Assembly (NCBI GenBank): GCA_028455995.1
Contig: JABELC010000011.1
Coordinates: forward strand, 310,001-374,000
From: Scleromitrula shiraiana
Lineage: Eukaryota; Ascomycota; Leotiomycetes; Helotiales; Sclerotiniaceae
Length of the DNA stretch: 64,000 nucleotides
Reading direction: 5' to 3'
Shown: one piece after another, positions 48,615 through 62,506 of the stretch
Numbering within the stretch: the first letter of the stretch is position 1
Layout: every line of letters begins with the position of its first letter
Notes under the pieces: generated by a model
The model's input: the letters and a program-made list of their open reading frames with translations, nothing else
Told to the model about the DNA's origin: nothing
Database searches by the model: none
Position numbers and translations under genes: made by a program

Positions 48615-51600
48615 GAGGTTGGTTCGGAGTTGTTAGCATTTGGGGGTATGGTGAATGGGAGAATTGGTTGAATGATAGGTCACAAATTGGGCACTCGATG
48701 GAGGAGACAGCGATAAAGAGCACCGCCTTGCTGGTAGCATACCAATAAATCAAATACCAAACCAACCACACACATACACAAATGAACTGGTAGAAGTTCA
48801 CTTTTCGAAAGCGTGTACTGCTTATGGATTAATCATGGGAGAAACCAACCAACCAACCAACCAATATCTATAATTTCCACCTCTGTGTGCACTCTAGGAA
48901 ACTACGGTCAGGCCCTCATCCGGGCTACGACCCGAATATTCTGAGATTGCTCTGTGTGATATATCAATGCGAGAAAATTGCCAAGTATTTAAGTCTTGAG
49001 TATGTATATCTTCAGAGAATCAGGTAAAATATATGTATGTGTATATTTTCAGCCTTGGGTTTGTCTATCTAATAATACCATCCCTGGATTTTTAAATCCT
49101 CTCTCTTTCTCTCCCTCTCTATTTTCCCCACAAACACCCCCCACAGTGTACGAATAACGATGTCTATCTATCCCTTTTCGTTCACCTACATATGGAGGAT
49201 TGGAGATAGATAGATGGAGATATGTATGGGGATTTCCCGGATTACATATGTATCATGTATTATTTACCTGCCTGCATCATTCATGCCTTACTTAGCACTC
49301 AGCCCATGAGATTCGAAACATTCAATGGAATGGATGGAATGGATGGAATGAATGGAATGAATGGAATGAAGAAAATAAATAAAATGAATCCATCCCAGCT
49401 GAAAAAAGATATGAGGTCACGACATGAGATAGATTTGAAACACAGTGATTGAGGGTTGATCTTCTTGGGCTGATGTAGCCGCGCTTACGGTTGGTTGTAC
49501 TGAGTTCGGGATTGGGGATTTGAAGATCGGATGTTCATTGTGATGCTATTGAAGTAATTAGTGAGTGTTTGGGTGAAGAATGAATGAATGGGTGAATGAA
49601 TACGCGTGTTTGCTAAGCGGAGTCTCCAATGACCAATGGGAAATTTAGTACGGAAACGTGATATCAACAGGAACCTGGGTACACATAAATAATCTCACGC
49701 GTAGAATGCCAAAGACCGAGAATTCCGTGAGGTATTAAAAGTTATTAATATATTTAATTGTGTGTGGGCTGTACCTGATCATCGTTCATGAATGAATGAA
49801 TGAATGAATGAATTCGATGGTTGTTCATTGGGAGGGTATTTATTAAGGTATTCTCCTCAGCCACCACCACCACCATCACCATTAGATAGATAGATAGATA
49901 AATAGTAAGAAAAACACAGATCGACCCGAAGCTACCTACTTATATTTGAAATTTATATTAAGGGATGGATGGATGATGATGGGGTGGTTATTATCGTCGC
50001 ACTAATCGTCACTTAGGGTTACACTTGAATACGGATTTTCAATGGATGGATTTTCTCGAGGCTTGTTTGATAATCAGATTGATGGCTGTTTTGTTTGCTT
50101 GTTTGTTCCGTGAAATGCTACATTAGCATGGATGTGGATATAGATGTTAGTTCTTACTTCTCGAGGTTCTTATCAAAACCTAACAGTTGAATCGCATGTA
50201 AAAATTTATTCTGGAAGACTAATAGATAAAATTACTTATTAACTTCACAATGGATGGTAGAAAACGTCTTTTTTTATTCCTTTTTGCCATCCGGTCCAAA
50301 TTCCAATTGGAAGACAAGGTTCTAAAAAATATCAAATTAGGTTTAAGTTTGGGATTTTTCTCAAAATCCATCGTCTACATCATAGCCTGATTAGGAATAG
50401 TTGCAGATCAACTAGAAAAGTGGCTCCGTCCATTCCGGAACTGTCTTTTTTTTTTTTGCCTGTCCTGTTTCCAAGTTTCGTATGATATAATTGCTAAGGA
50501 TGCTTGCTTGCTTGCCTGTAAACGAACGAACGGATGGATATGGATATGGATGTGGATATTCACCATATATTATTAGCACACCACTTATCGTTTCCTTGAA
50601 TTTATCTATTTTTTACAGGGGGGCAAATATCTAGGTGGGCTACTTACTATAACTGTCGGTAGGCGAGGTAATGGATGGTAGGCTGGAGATACGAATGGAT
50701 GTGAGGAGATACGAAGTGCCGTCGCAATACTACGGTGTTGATCAGGTTTTCCGATGGGGGAAATATGGGTTCAATTGGATGGGTATTATGTGGATGTGGG
50801 TTTGTGTTTTTGCACCAAGGTAGGTTTTTGGGGGTTTGGGGTGGGGATGGGGGTGGGATGTGATGGGATGGGATGGGATGGATTATTTATTTATTGGAAT
50901 TCGAAAGCTTTTGATGCTTGGAATCTTGGAATGGGAGGGAGAGTTATAGGTGACTTTGCCTAGGTAGAAATACAGTGTTCATGTTTTGAATGATCGGTGT
51001 ATGGACTTTTGAATATATCTATGGATGAATGATAAGATCGCCGTAGACCTTGTTGATGGATGGATTATCCAACTTGATACTTTTAGTTACTGACCGTACT
51101 TATAATACGCGTGGATGTACCAAAGTCAATACGTAGGCACGAATCAATGGATTTGTGTATTCATACTCTAGAACTTACCCAGGTATAGATAGATGGGAAT
51201 ATGTAAGACTTACCAACTTAAGTATAACACAAAAGTAATAGACAACGAAACTATGGTACCGGACGTCGTCATCAATCTTGGAAAAACTACCTATTTCTCT
51301 TCTACTAGTTATTACTCATTTTGGTTCTATTTTGGTGGTTTGTAGGTAGGTCTGCTTTAGTCTTTGGTATGAAGAGACGAATGTTACTATTGGATTCGAT
51401 TTCCCCTTCCTTCGTATTATATATATATATTTTTTTTTTCGAATAGAATATTTCATCTGCTTAAACATTTCTCTTCCCCTCTTCCACCATTTGAGGAAAA
51501 AAAAAATTCTAAAACCTTTCCCGTCTCTTATCTTCTTCAAAATTCGAATTTCCTTCTTTTCTATCAAACGCCTTATTTTTTTTTTGGTCTTCTTACATAT

Positions 51601-52185
51601 CAATTCCATCTTTGAATATCGATTTAAATATTTATTGAATTGAACGAAAGTGATATCAATCAAATTCTGGATTCATCAATCTTCAAACTTCGGAAATACA
51701 TTCGCTTCCATAAACAAAAATATTGAAGAGTGTGAATCAATCCGCAACCATTCATCCCATCCATCCATCAATCGTTATATCTGGAGATCCATCATCCCTC
51801 AAAATACATAATAAAAGAAAGTCTCACTCACCATTTTTGGGCCATTTCTCACCACACACACATTAAATCTTTTTTAAATACATAACCGTATCATCAAGTT
51901 ATTCTAAAACCAAAAGAAGAGATATCTCCATCAAAATCTTGATTCGAATATTACCTAGCTCTTTTAATATCAAACGGACATTGATACTTGATACAAAGCA
52001 AAAAAGCAAATCCAACCACCTATTTTCTCTCATTTTAAAAGTTCCCACAAATACCCCTACCAACCTTCTCAATACTACTCCGCATCAAACTGGTGCAACG
52101 ACGATAAGGCACACGATCTTTTAATAAAAGTTGCAAAGACCCACCGAACGGCAATCAGAGTCCACTTTTGAATAATATCTAAAAT
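48615..52185. other. 3.6-kb spacer and long leader of the DUF2406 gene
   Basis: No supported gene. Simple repeats: CCAA (48840-48862), GGAATGGAT (49325-49370), AATG (49788-49812), GATA (49886-49905), GGGAT (50855-50882). The last 800 bp are AT-rich with few ATGs and may be a long 5' leader. Confidence 0.55.
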
Positions 52186-53814
52186 ATGCAAAACCATCCG
52201 TTACCCTCGCCTACGGGCAAGCAAGAAAGACCAAGTCGTTCGCGAGCAAAGTCCTCTGCTTTCAGTTTACATTCACGAAAAAGTAGTGGAAGTGGTCAGA
52301 AAATCGATCTTACAGAAACACATCAAGAGAAGGAAGCAAAAAGACTTCATACTAAAGCCGATCCATCATTGGCCATGACCGAAGCCGAACCCTGTAAGTT
52401 ACTTACCTGATCAGTTACCAAATATAGCAAGATCCGCAGACTGATGATATTTCTATTGTAGCCGTCGTTGCGAACTCGGTTGCGACCTCTTTAGCACCTA
52501 TTCGAGCAATTCAACATAGAGATAACTTTGGAAACCCTATATGTTTGTGTTACCTTCCCAATCTCTAATATCTTATGTGCTGACGATATCCTATTGCAGC
52601 CGACCCGGATCGTTCAAATCCTACGAGAAGTAGATGGGAGAGACCTTTAGATACGATTAGAGCCTTTGAGGCAGCTATCGATGGAAATTATACTTCACGA
52701 AAATCAATGATACGCGCAGGTTAGACACTGTTGAAACTCTATTCTATCGAATTGACGAGGGCAATTATGCTAATACTTGCTTTCAACAGAATCCGATGTA
52801 GGCTCAACATACAATCGTCGAAGCAGTTACTATGCAGGTAAATTTCTAAACTTTTCCTTCATTTTCTCTCATTTTTCCCTTCTTTTCTTTTCTCTTCTTT
52901 TTTCGCGCAATGGCCTTCAAATCAAGTTTCCTGCTTTTTGCTGGAGCTACGACGCTTAGGCCATTGCGGTCAATGCCAATCATTGAGCCGAGCACTATCT
53001 TCCATCAAATAGATGGGAATTTGCTATCTGTCATACCTTGTCTAGTGCCTACTCGCGCACCTAGATCCTTGACGAAACATTAACCCAAGCGCATTGGAAC
53101 TGCACCTCATTAAACATCCGTCAGCTAACACACCGCTGTACAGGAACTCAGATAACGTCAGATGAACGACCGAGATACTCTCAAAATAGCTACTATGGAT
53201 CACCGCAAAATAGATACAACAGCTACGATGGACGATCGAATGGGATGCCTCGACCAGATAGCTATTATACTGGTCAAAACAACATAGATGGTGTAGGAGG
53301 ACCTGGTAACGGATACCACCCTAACAGGGCTCGGTACCCGCGAATAGCATCAGAACCACAATTCAATAGTGGTAATGGCATTTACCCTAATCCTGGCGTG
53401 CAGCACTCATATGAGACAGTAACCACGGCATCGGGAAGTGGTAGCTCTGCCGACGCAGCGGGATATTCGACCGACCCCAGCAGTCAGAATAGCTCGGTGG
53501 ATCGCGTAAATGCACTACCACCGAAAGAACCCGTCGAAACGTATGGGTTTAGCGGGTTTGGACATGATCCGCAATATTCTCCTCCCGGGAGCGATCTTAA
53601 TAATGATCAATATCATAATGGTCAACAGCGACAGGCGATTAGCTATCAGAATCAGGGACCTACGGTTCCACAGAAAGAGGCTCCTCGGGTTCCGATTAGT
53701 CTTAGTCAAGGCAATGGGAACGGAAATGTAACGCCGAAAGCTAGCGAGCCTGTTCGACCTGCACCGCAAGACAAGAGGAAAAGTTGGTTTGGGAGACGGT
53801 TGAGTAAAAAGTGA
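52186..53814 (+). CDS. DUF2406 family protein (375 aa)
   Basis: Model join(52186..52393, 52462..52542, 52600..52719, 52790..52837, 53144..53814); introns 68, 57, 70 and 306 nt, all phase 1. The DUF2406 core lies at about 70-135: LAPIRAIQHRDNFGNPI, then DPDRSNPTRSRWERPLDTIR and AFEAAIDG. Before it is a basic Ser/Arg-rich segment; after it a long Tyr/Asn/Gln/Ser-rich disordered region with repeated YYG/YYTGQN motifs, ending in the basic WFGRRLSKK. DUF2406 proteins are fungal-specific and uncharacterised. Four introns all in phase 1 is notable, and the last (306 nt) is far longer than the rest. Confidence 0.88.
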
Positions 53815-54685
53815 AAAGCGAAAACGTAAATATGGTGGCGATCGATTCTGAGATATGGGAATGGAAATAATATGAATCTAATTAGAGATATTTGGGGGCA
53901 AACGAAGGAGATAACAAGCTTTTTATTTTATTTTTGGTTGGTATGCGACGATATGATATTCATGATGTGACCGACAGTATGGTTGGTTGTTAGTACAGTC
54001 CGATATGGATGAGGGGAGGGAATGGGGTAGGATATAATGGAATAGGGGAAAGGGGGTTGATGGAATGGGATTGGTTGGTTGGATGGATTTTTTGCATTGG
54101 ATGGCGTGGCGTATATGTTTGTAGTAGTATTTCTCTCACTACTACCGGATTAGGGGAGTGTGAGAAGAGCAGACAGATATGATTTTGTCTGTCTAGTAAT
54201 TTTCGAGTTGATGGTGGAAGGAATGGTATGTTGTGTTCGTTAAGTGGAATGGATTGTGTTTAGGGAGGCCTTTGAGACGGGGAAAAATGGATACATTGAA
54301 TGATGATATGATGATTCTTGATTTGATATAGGAGCACCAATGTGAAATTAATATAATGGTGGATAGTAACCGTAAATCCTACAGATTTTTGCATCCCATT
54401 GCTTTTGTCGAATGTCATCATAAATAATCTAGCTTAACCTCCAATTCCCCTATTGAATAAACAGTCCCGATGATTCATTCCACTCCTGCGCATTCCGATC
54501 GATCCTTGATATCATTCTCGTTCCTATGTTAAGTTCGCTTTCCATCTTCCGCTTTCTTTTTCACCCCCTAAACATAAATAATACCAAGAAGGCTCATAGA
54601 AATTAAACAACCCCTTTTTCCTTTTCCCTCCCCAATTCCCCTATTCCCTATCTTCTCCCGATCCCCTCTTTCTTACCTCCTTAAA
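53815..54685. other. Convergent spacer (DUF2406 and VMA21 genes)
   Basis: 3' flanks of two converging genes. G-rich near the DUF2406 end (GGGGAGGGAATGGGG), C/T-rich near the VMA21 end. No gene seen. Confidence 0.6.
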
Positions 54686-55421
54686 TCACAAATCTTTTTT
54701 GGTCTCACCCCCGGTGTCACTCGCATCCTCGTTCATGGCAACAATTACATATGCTACCAAGACTACGTTTGCCATTATTGCGGCGGTGGCGCCGGCGAAG
54801 GTTGAATTGCCTTTTTTTGTTGATGTTAATACTGACTTTTGGTGTATTTGTGGTGGTGAGTGGTGAGGAGAGAGGGGGGTTGGGAGGAATGGGGAATGAG
54901 AGGGGGGAATAAGGGGAGTGGGGAGGGAAGGGAAGGGAATAGATGGGGGATAGAGTAGAGAAGAGAAGAGAAGAGGGGAAGGTACCTGAGAAGATGGAAT
55001 TTAGGGTTAGGAAATATGAGGATATGGGGATTACTATCATGGCGAGGGTGAAGCCGAGGAGTTTGAATATTACGTGACTGTTTGTTGGGTGTTAGTATAT
55101 GATTAATTGGTAGGAGTTGGTTGTATAGTAGTGGGTGGTGGGCTGGTAAATGATGAGTTCATGTGATATGGACTGGGAGGGGGAGGGGGAGGGGCAGGAG
55201 AAGGAGGAGAAGGAAAAAAGGAGAGAGCGTAGTGGGTTGGTAGGAATTAGTAAATCATGAACGATTTGATGTGACTACAAGAGCGAAGAAAAAACGAAAG
55301 GGAAAACTAACGCTGGAACAGCAGGGGAAATATTGCTTTTTTCTCCAGCAACGGGTTTGAATTCTTTTTCTTTATCTTCGTTTGATACTAGATTTTTGGT
55401 GGGTTTTCTTTGCGTGGACAT
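54686..55421 (-). CDS. VMA21: V-ATPase assembly factor VMA21 (108 aa)
   Basis: Model complement(join(54686..54810, 54986..55077, 55312..55421)); introns 175 and 234 nt. ER membrane chaperone needed to assemble the V0 sector of the vacuolar H+-ATPase. Two membrane segments: VIFKLLGFTLAMIVIPISSY (about 39-58) and, after the luminal loop SIFSGNSTFAGATAA, AIMANVVLVAYVIVAM (about 75-92). It ends KKDL, a dilysine-type ER retrieval signal at the correct distance from the terminus, as in VMA21. The N-terminal 35 residues are hydrophilic and cytosolic. Confidence 0.94.
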
Positions 55422-55739
55422 TTTAATTTTGTTCGCAATTTGGAGATCTTGAAGATAAAGAAATAAAATAGATGAGAAACTATTTGTTGTTTTATTTTGT
55501 TTAATATTTGGAGATGAATCTTTGGAGTTTGGCGTTATGTGATTTGTTTGCTTATACAATGTTCAAAGTAGATGGATTGATATGATATGATATGGGGTGA
55601 GGGAGGGAGGGATGATGACTTCGCGAATTCATGGGGTCGGGAAAGACCAGACGCGTAAATTGAACTTTTTTTTTCCTTAGTTCTAGCGTGACGGCGGTTT
55701 TGCTGTACAACATTTTGAATTAATCGGCCGGCAATAATA

Positions 55740-55774
<35 letters not shown>

Positions 55775-56305
55775 AATGGAACAATAAACTTCGAATCTAA
55801 CGAAAACTTACCTCCATACACTAATAAGAAGAAACCCAGCTAGGAAATCTAGTTCTACCCTACATCATACACTTCACACTTTCACACTTCATATTTTCCG
55901 ATATTCAAAAATATTCGAATGATCAATAGGCAGATCTGATCAATTCACTCTCACTTTTTTACTGTGCTTGAAGGTCTCAAACCCTGAAGTGCTACTCGTA
56001 TATATTTTAATTTTTTATCTTCAATTGCTTTCTCAATATCTTTTATATTTTGATAGAAAGACAGACATATACACGCGCACAAACAATTTTCTTCTATATT
56101 GATTCTCGAATGAACTAGTGGAGGAATTTCTCTTGTTGCGATCATTACGTTTCTCTTTGTATCAATATAGAAATCTATTTACAGAATTTGAATTTCTACA
56201 CCTCAAAAAATCGAACAATCTCGAAATTCGAAAACGTTGCTTTTAGCAACAATTCTTCCCTCCTTACCTCGAATTTCTTCTTCTCATTTCGACAATATCT
56301 CAATC
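55422..56305. other. Divergent upstream region (VMA21 and FUN30-like genes)
   Basis: Both start codons face away across about 880 bp. Contains a GAT microsatellite at 55738-55772. The frame of the FUN30 gene stays open upstream to 56237 but has no ATG before 56306. Confidence 0.6.
55738..55772. repeat. GAT trinucleotide microsatellite
   Basis: About eleven copies of ATG/GAT in tandem between the divergent VMA21 and FUN30-like genes. Confidence 0.9.
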
Positions 56306-59300
56306 ATGGCTTCCAATTTCGGCAATTCCTCTCTTGTGCCAGATTCTCCAGCAATAAAACGTCAAAAAACTGCTTCTGGCTATACATCTACGAATAATTC
56401 AGCAAGCAATACACATACCTATAATTCCGATAATGACGATGGCGATGATATCTTTGCTGATTATGTTCCCGACACACCTGCTGCCGGTAAATACGAAACT
56501 CAACCAACTCAAATCAACGATAGAGCTGCACCGGCTTCCCACCCTTTTTCGAGTTCTCCTGTTACCTCTCATAGCCACATACAAGTGCCAGCCTCGTCAC
56601 CTTTTGCTGGGCGTGGTGGAGATGTGCGAAGATCACCTACATCGTTAAGAACTGCTTCGCCACTGAAGAACATAGCATCTGCAATGGCACCTGCAGGTAC
56701 CGCATACAAGGCTCCTTTTGGTATTGCCGCAAAACCACCTGTTGCGCAGAAAGCAGTTATCAATCTTGATAGTGACGATGAGGGACCATCATATGTTGGA
56801 GATAGTTCGGATGACGACACTTTTAACACGGCAAATATCAACCCTTCAACATTTGCCCCGAAGAACTCCCAAAATCGATCTTTCGGCCAGCAAGACTCAG
56901 GCAGTTCTCTCACTGGTATTTCGAAATTTCAAAGCATTATTGCGGGTGCCGCTTACAAGCCAGCAGATAAACCGAGTCTCTTTACACGACCAACATATAA
57001 TCAGCCTCAACGGGGTCCTATGAAAGCCATGCCGATTCAAGATATTGATATTGACGATATAGCCGATCAAGACCTCAAGAAGAAAATTAATCGATTGAGA
57101 AGTATTTTTCCCGGAACTTCAATTATGGTTGCCAAAGATGCTTTGATTACGACTAGGGGCAATTTCGACGAGGCTTCGACCATGTTAGCAATGAAAGAGT
57201 CTCCAGACGATGATGACGTTGTCGAAATACCTAATCCGCAAGGCTTGGAACCTCAAATGAGGAGAGGTTTAGCAGCACCAATTAAATCCATTAAGGATCG
57301 ATATTCGTCTACACAAGCACAACCTTCGCAGAGACCCGCTCCAGTCGCCGAACCTCAGAAGCCTAAAAGAAAGCTTATGCAAGGTCGAAAAAATCGAACT
57401 TCTCCTCTTTCCTCGCCAGTAAAAGCACCTCCATCTCCAATCCAAATTCATGACTCGGACGGTTCGGATTCTGGTGTTGAAGAAGCAGAGGAATCGGAGG
57501 ATAACCCGGTTCTTGAAGATCGATTATTGAAATACCTGAATGCTTGCAAACTTGAGGAACTCATCGAGCTCACCAATACTACTAAAGCCAACGCCGAGGC
57601 AATGCTGGATGCTCGACCTTTCAGAACTTTGGACGCTGCACGAAAGGTTTCTACTGCGAAGGTATTGAAGAATGGGAAAAAGAGCACAAAAGCGCCAATG
57701 GGAGATCGTCTGGTAGATACTGCATTGGAGATGTTTTCGGGATATGAAGCTGTTGATGCTCTTGTTGCGAAATGTGAGGAACTGTCAAAACCATTGGAAG
57801 CCGAGATGGCGAAATGGGGTTTCAATTCGTTTGGTGGTCGCAAGGATGGAGATGGTATTGAACTGGTTTCCTTTGAAGATGATCTCGAATCTCAGCGCGA
57901 CTCTGGTATCGGTTCTCCAAGCAGCAGCCTATCCCTTAACAGCGAAAATGCAGATGACGACAAGATAGTATCCGCCAAGCGCAGAAGGCCGGCTGTCGAA
58001 TTTTTGAAGAAGCCTGAGCTCATGGCAGAAGATGTTGTTTTGAAAGATTATCAGATTGTTGGACTTAATTGGTTAAATTTGATGTACGACCACAATCTCA
58101 GTTGTATTCTTGCAGATGATATGGGCCTTGGGAAAACATGTCAAGTCATTTCATTTCTGTCACATCTTGTAGCAACTGGTCGTAAAGGCCCTCATATTGT
58201 TTTTGGTCCTGCGGCGGTTTTCGAGAATTGGTGTCAGGAATTTGTGAAATTCGCTCCTAATTTGAGCATTCAACCTTATCATGGTAAGTAAAGTCTATGA
58301 TTTTGAGTGGAGCAGTAACTAATTCTTATATAGGTGCTGCAGCCGACAGAGTTGAGTTGGCGACGGAAATCTTGGAAAACTCGGATCAGATTAATGTTGT
58401 TGTCTCTACTTATGATATGGCTGTAAAGAAGGAGGATAACAGGTTTTTCAGGAGACTGAATGCTGATGTAAGTGGATAATGCATAAATTTTGAAGATTTC
58501 ATTGCTAACTCCGGCTAGGTTCTTGTTTGCGACGAAGGCCACATTTTGAAAAATGGAGCAACACAAAAAAATCAAGCTTTGAATAGAATTCCGGCCAATT
58601 TCAAGCTTCTACTGACTGGTACACCTCTACAAAACAATTTAGTAGAATTGGTCACACTTCTTTCTTTCATACTTCCGGGTGTTTTCCAAGAACGAGAGGA
58701 GGACTTGAATTTTATCTTCAAAGCAAAGGCTACAACTCGAGATACTGACCATGGAGCCCTACTTTCTGCTGAACGAATTGCACGTGCAAGATCTATGCTT
58801 ACTCCGTTCGTTTTACGTCGTAAGAAGCATCAAGTTTTGAAGCATCTACCTACCAAAGTGTGCCGAGTTGAACGTTGCAGCCTCCAGCCAGCACAGGCTG
58901 AGATTTATAACGAACATGCTGATGCTGCAAGAGAACGAGCTCGTAAACGTCTCGAAGGTATCAAAATACCAAACGCGAAAACCGAGGAAAACAATCCAAT
59001 TATGCAACTTCGCAAAGCAGCTATCCATCCTCTTCTCTTCCGTCGCCATTTCACAAGTGATAAAATTGAACAAATGGCGGATATTTTACGCAGAAGGGAG
59101 CCAGATCACTTTAATCCCAAAGAGAACAGAAAGCATCTCGTTGAAGAAATGCGCAAGGCCTCTGATTATTGGTTGCATACATGGTGTCAATTATATCCAT
59201 GTATTAAGTCCTTCGATGTTAAGAAAAATGCTTGGATGGAATCTGGAAAGGTATCCGCTTTGGTGGAGCTTGTCAAGAAGTATAAGGAGAACGGTGATAG

Positions 59301-59946
59301 AGTCCTCATCTTCTCTCAATTCTCACTTGTCCTCGACATTCTTGAATCGGTACTAAATACATCCGTCATCACCTATACCAGAATCGATGGTTCTACGAAA
59401 ATCGACGAGCGTCAAGCATATATTGAGAAGTTCCGCGATGATACTGATATCACGGCTTTTCTCCTGACGACTAAAGCTGGAGGAACAGGTATCAATTTAA
59501 TGTATGCGAACAAAGTTATCATCTTCGATGGAAGTTTCAACCCTCAAGATGATGTTCAAGCCGAGAATCGCGCTCATCGCGTTGGGCAAACTCGTGATGT
59601 CGAAGTGGTCAGATTAGTTACGCGCGGTACGATCGAAGAGGCGATCTGGAAAATGGGTAGGAGTAAATTGATGTTGGATGGGAGGGTTGCGGGCGAGGAG
59701 GGTGAAGAGGCGGGGGAGAAAGCGGTAGAGAAGATGCTTCTGGAGGGTGTTACGATTACGGATGAGGAGGCTGCGGCTGTTGTCGAGGGGGGACCGGCTA
59801 GTGGGAATGTGGTGAAGGAGAAGAGTAATGGGAATAAGAAAAAGAATAAGGATCTTCCGGATAGGAAGAAATCTACTTTCTTGGATCTGGCAACGCAGGA
59901 GGATGGATTGGAGGTGGATGATGATGGGGATGCGATGTTGATTTAG
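56306..59946 (+). CDS. SNF2-family chromatin remodeler, FUN30/SMARCAD1/Fft type (1179 aa)
   Basis: Model join(56306..58283, 58334..58467, 58519..59946); introns 50 and 51 nt. ATP-dependent nucleosome remodeler acting in heterochromatin and DNA end resection in yeasts. N-terminal half is disordered, with acidic patches and a CUE-like ubiquitin-binding helix bundle at about 257-296 (KINRLRSIFPGTSIMVAKDA, then NFDEAS). A helix-hairpin-type segment (LLKYLNACKLEELIELTNTT) lies near 407-430. Helicase core: VLKDYQIVGLNWLNLMY, Walker A in ADDMGLGKT (603-611), DEGH box at 709-712, LLTGTPLQNNL, GGTGINL (about 1025-1031) and NRAHRVGQ (1054-1061). All motifs are intact. The C-terminal 100 residues are Glu/Lys-rich. 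Start chosen at the first ATG in frame. Confidence 0.94.
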
Positions 59947-60850
59947 TTGTATGGTATCGACTGCTGGCTGGCTTTTTCATACATGCGCTTACGCAACACT
60001 TTAGTGTGCGCATGCATGATATTCATCATGAGGTTCGAATCGAAGCGGGGAAGTTTCACGTACATACGGTCGCATTAGGTTTCTTACGGTGTTTGGGAGT
60101 GAGAGTGGGTGTTTGAGTTTATTATGGCCCATGGGTATTTATCATGAGATGTTCATGGTCGCCGCATCTTGTTTAGGGCCCAATGAGGGAGCGAATGAGA
60201 GAGAACACAGACTTGGAGTTAGATCTCTATATTGGAGGTCTTCTATTAGATTAATTGTGTGGTTGTGGTTGTGGTAGGGGGTGTTTTTGTGCGATTGTGC
60301 ATTTGAGTTTGTTCGAATGAGTGGATTGGTGAATACATGGATGCATAGAGGGAGGTTAATGATGGATGCATGATAAGATATTTGAAGGGGAATGGACACA
60401 TGGATAGATAGATAGATAGATATGATTGGTTTGTTTATAGTTGGGATTGGGGAATGGAATATATATTAGATCGAAGGTTAGAGGTTAGAGATCAGAAGAT
60501 GAGAGAGGGGGTGAGGGAAAGGGTGAGAGAGACATAGATGGATGGATGAATGAAAGGATCGCATTATGAGATGGATTATGGGATGGACTATGAATAGGTA
60601 CTTGGGTTGGGTCGGAGGATTAAAATCAAACCAAATAGAATAAGTTAGATTAGATATAACAAAATATGACCAGAATTTGACATCACTTTACTTGACTTGG
60701 GCTTTGAAGATGCAGATGCAGATGCAGATGCAGGTGTGAAGGTGAGTGGTGATGACGAGTGGGATATTACTCCATCTACTCTTTGGAATGTGTATTTGAG
60801 ATGTATATATTTTCTTTAAGGTGGTCTAGCTATCATCTATCATCTATGAT
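59947..60850. other. Convergent spacer (FUN30-like and CENP-V genes)
   Basis: 3' flanks of two converging genes. G-rich on the plus strand near 60480-60550; GATAGATA near 60405 and GCAGAT repeats near 60712-60732. No gene seen. Confidence 0.6.
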
Positions 60851-61989
60851 CTATAATCTTGTCCTCCCGTCAAAATACGTATACCTCATTTGCTCCAAAT
60901 CAATATCCTTAAAATTCCTCACCTACAACAAGTATTTCAGTCAAATTAGCAAGTTATCAATTTGATCAATCATCTCCTCCTATCCCGCTCTTACATCTTC
61001 ATCTTCATCTTCATCTTCACTATATCTATACAAAAACGGTTATATTTATACAAAAAGGGAAAGAAAAAAAAGAGGATACAAAAAAGGAGGGGAGGGAGGG
61101 TTAATAAAGATAGCTCACATTGATAGCAACAATATCCTTATTGGGATCGATTTCCTGGCCCTCTTCCAGTGCCTCGGCGTCTCCCATTCGGAAATCAATT
61201 AGCACGCTACTGCCGCAGATGGTGCAGAATTTGTGGTCTTTGGTTTTGGTGGCGTGTTGGTAGGTGCGGAGGTGGGAGAGGGATTCTATGAGGGGATGGG
61301 GGGGTGGGTTAGTGGTGGGTTGGTGGGTGGGGAGAGAGAAGGAGGTGGGTGATGGGTGGTGTGTGAGGGGGGTGGGGGGATGGGGAAGGATGGGGAGTGA
61401 GAGTGAGAGTGAGGGTGAGGGTGATGAGACGAGGATTGGGAGCGAAAGAATAACAGAAGATGAGAAGAAACGGCATTAAATTACCGGGTGAGATTTGCAC
61501 ATCCTTTCGACGGGGGTACACGAGTAGGTAGCCATTGTGCGTGCAGATGCTGCAGTTGCAGCTGTTTATGGGGTATTTGGGGAAGGGCCATTTGAGGGTT
61601 ACGGTGAACTAGAGAGCGCAGAATGGGGTTAGTTGAGAAGGATCTTTTCTGAAAGAAGGAGGAGGAAATGGATCGAGGGCGAGAGCATGTGGTGAATATT
61701 GCATTGGCTTTGACTCTCTTGGATGGTTGCTCTTCATCACTTGATAAGGTTCCTGTGTGGATACTGATATCTAATCCCGTAGATACATTGATTTGTGAAA
61801 CCTCTAGGAAAGATAGAAAGTCATGTATATTGAGAGGTATGTACTCACAGTAACAGCACCACAATGACATGAACCCTCATGAGTAGTTCGTTCTTCGTCA
61901 GAGGTATCCTCGACGTTGAATATGAGCTTTATATCAACTGGTTCGTAGGTACGAGTGATGGTCTTTGGGGGGTCCTTTGGGTGTGACAT
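60851..61989 (-). CDS. CENP-V/GFA zinc-domain protein (167 aa)
   Basis: Model complement(join(60851..60922, 61119..61285, 61485..61608, 61849..61989)); introns 196, 199 and 240 nt, long for this window. The family (glutathione-dependent formaldehyde-activating-like, also CENP-V) has a small beta fold binding two zinc ions. The zinc ligands are all present: GSCHCGAVT, then NCSICTHNGYLLVYP with the preceding CNC, and FCTICGSSVLIDFR. The final exon VRNFKDIDLEQMRYTYFDGR is the usual family end. The actual substrate is unknown; many fungal members are not proven formaldehyde enzymes. Introns are pyrimidine-rich on the sense strand, which makes spurious ORFs on the other strand. Confidence 0.9.
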
Positions 61990-62506
61990 GGTTGATATAG
62001 TATTATATGTGGAGACTGGAAGAGAAAAGAGCAAAAGGGGCGGTACGAATGGATTTATATCTTTCAAGAAATTTATATACAGCTATAGAGATAATGCTTA
62101 CAAATTTGAGCGGATGGAATACACTACGGGAGTTCTACGTATCTATGTGGGGTTATTCGCTCTTCGGACTTCGGGCATGTATAGCTTAAATGATTCTTAA
62201 TAATTGCAAGCTAAGGAAAGAGAACAGAAATTTGACATAAAAAGAAGAGAAAAAATAGAGGGGGAAAAGTTACTTAAGTTCATATTCAACGTTTGACTCG
62301 AACTTCTAACGACAATTTGGTGAATCAGATAAGGGCGCAATAATCCATGCTGTAGATCATTTTGATTAGTCAATCATTGTGGAGGCACCCCGCTATGCCA
62401 CATTCACAAAATGAGGAGCCGAGCCGAGCTCAAGATCTAGCTCTGAAGCCTCAAATCCGGTTGACAACCTCTGTTTACACCGTCTAGATGTAAGCAATAT
62501 ACCACC
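61990..62506. promoter_or_regulatory. Divergent upstream region (CENP-V and CLYBL-like genes)
   Basis: The two start codons face away across 517 bp, so both promoters lie here. AT-rich on the left, with no recognised motif. Short plus-strand ORFs within it lack coding character. Confidence 0.5.

Noticed and set aside
61264..61479. Plus-strand Gly/Arg-rich ORF opposite the CENP-V gene
   Set aside because: It is the reverse complement of pyrimidine-rich introns and exons of the real gene.
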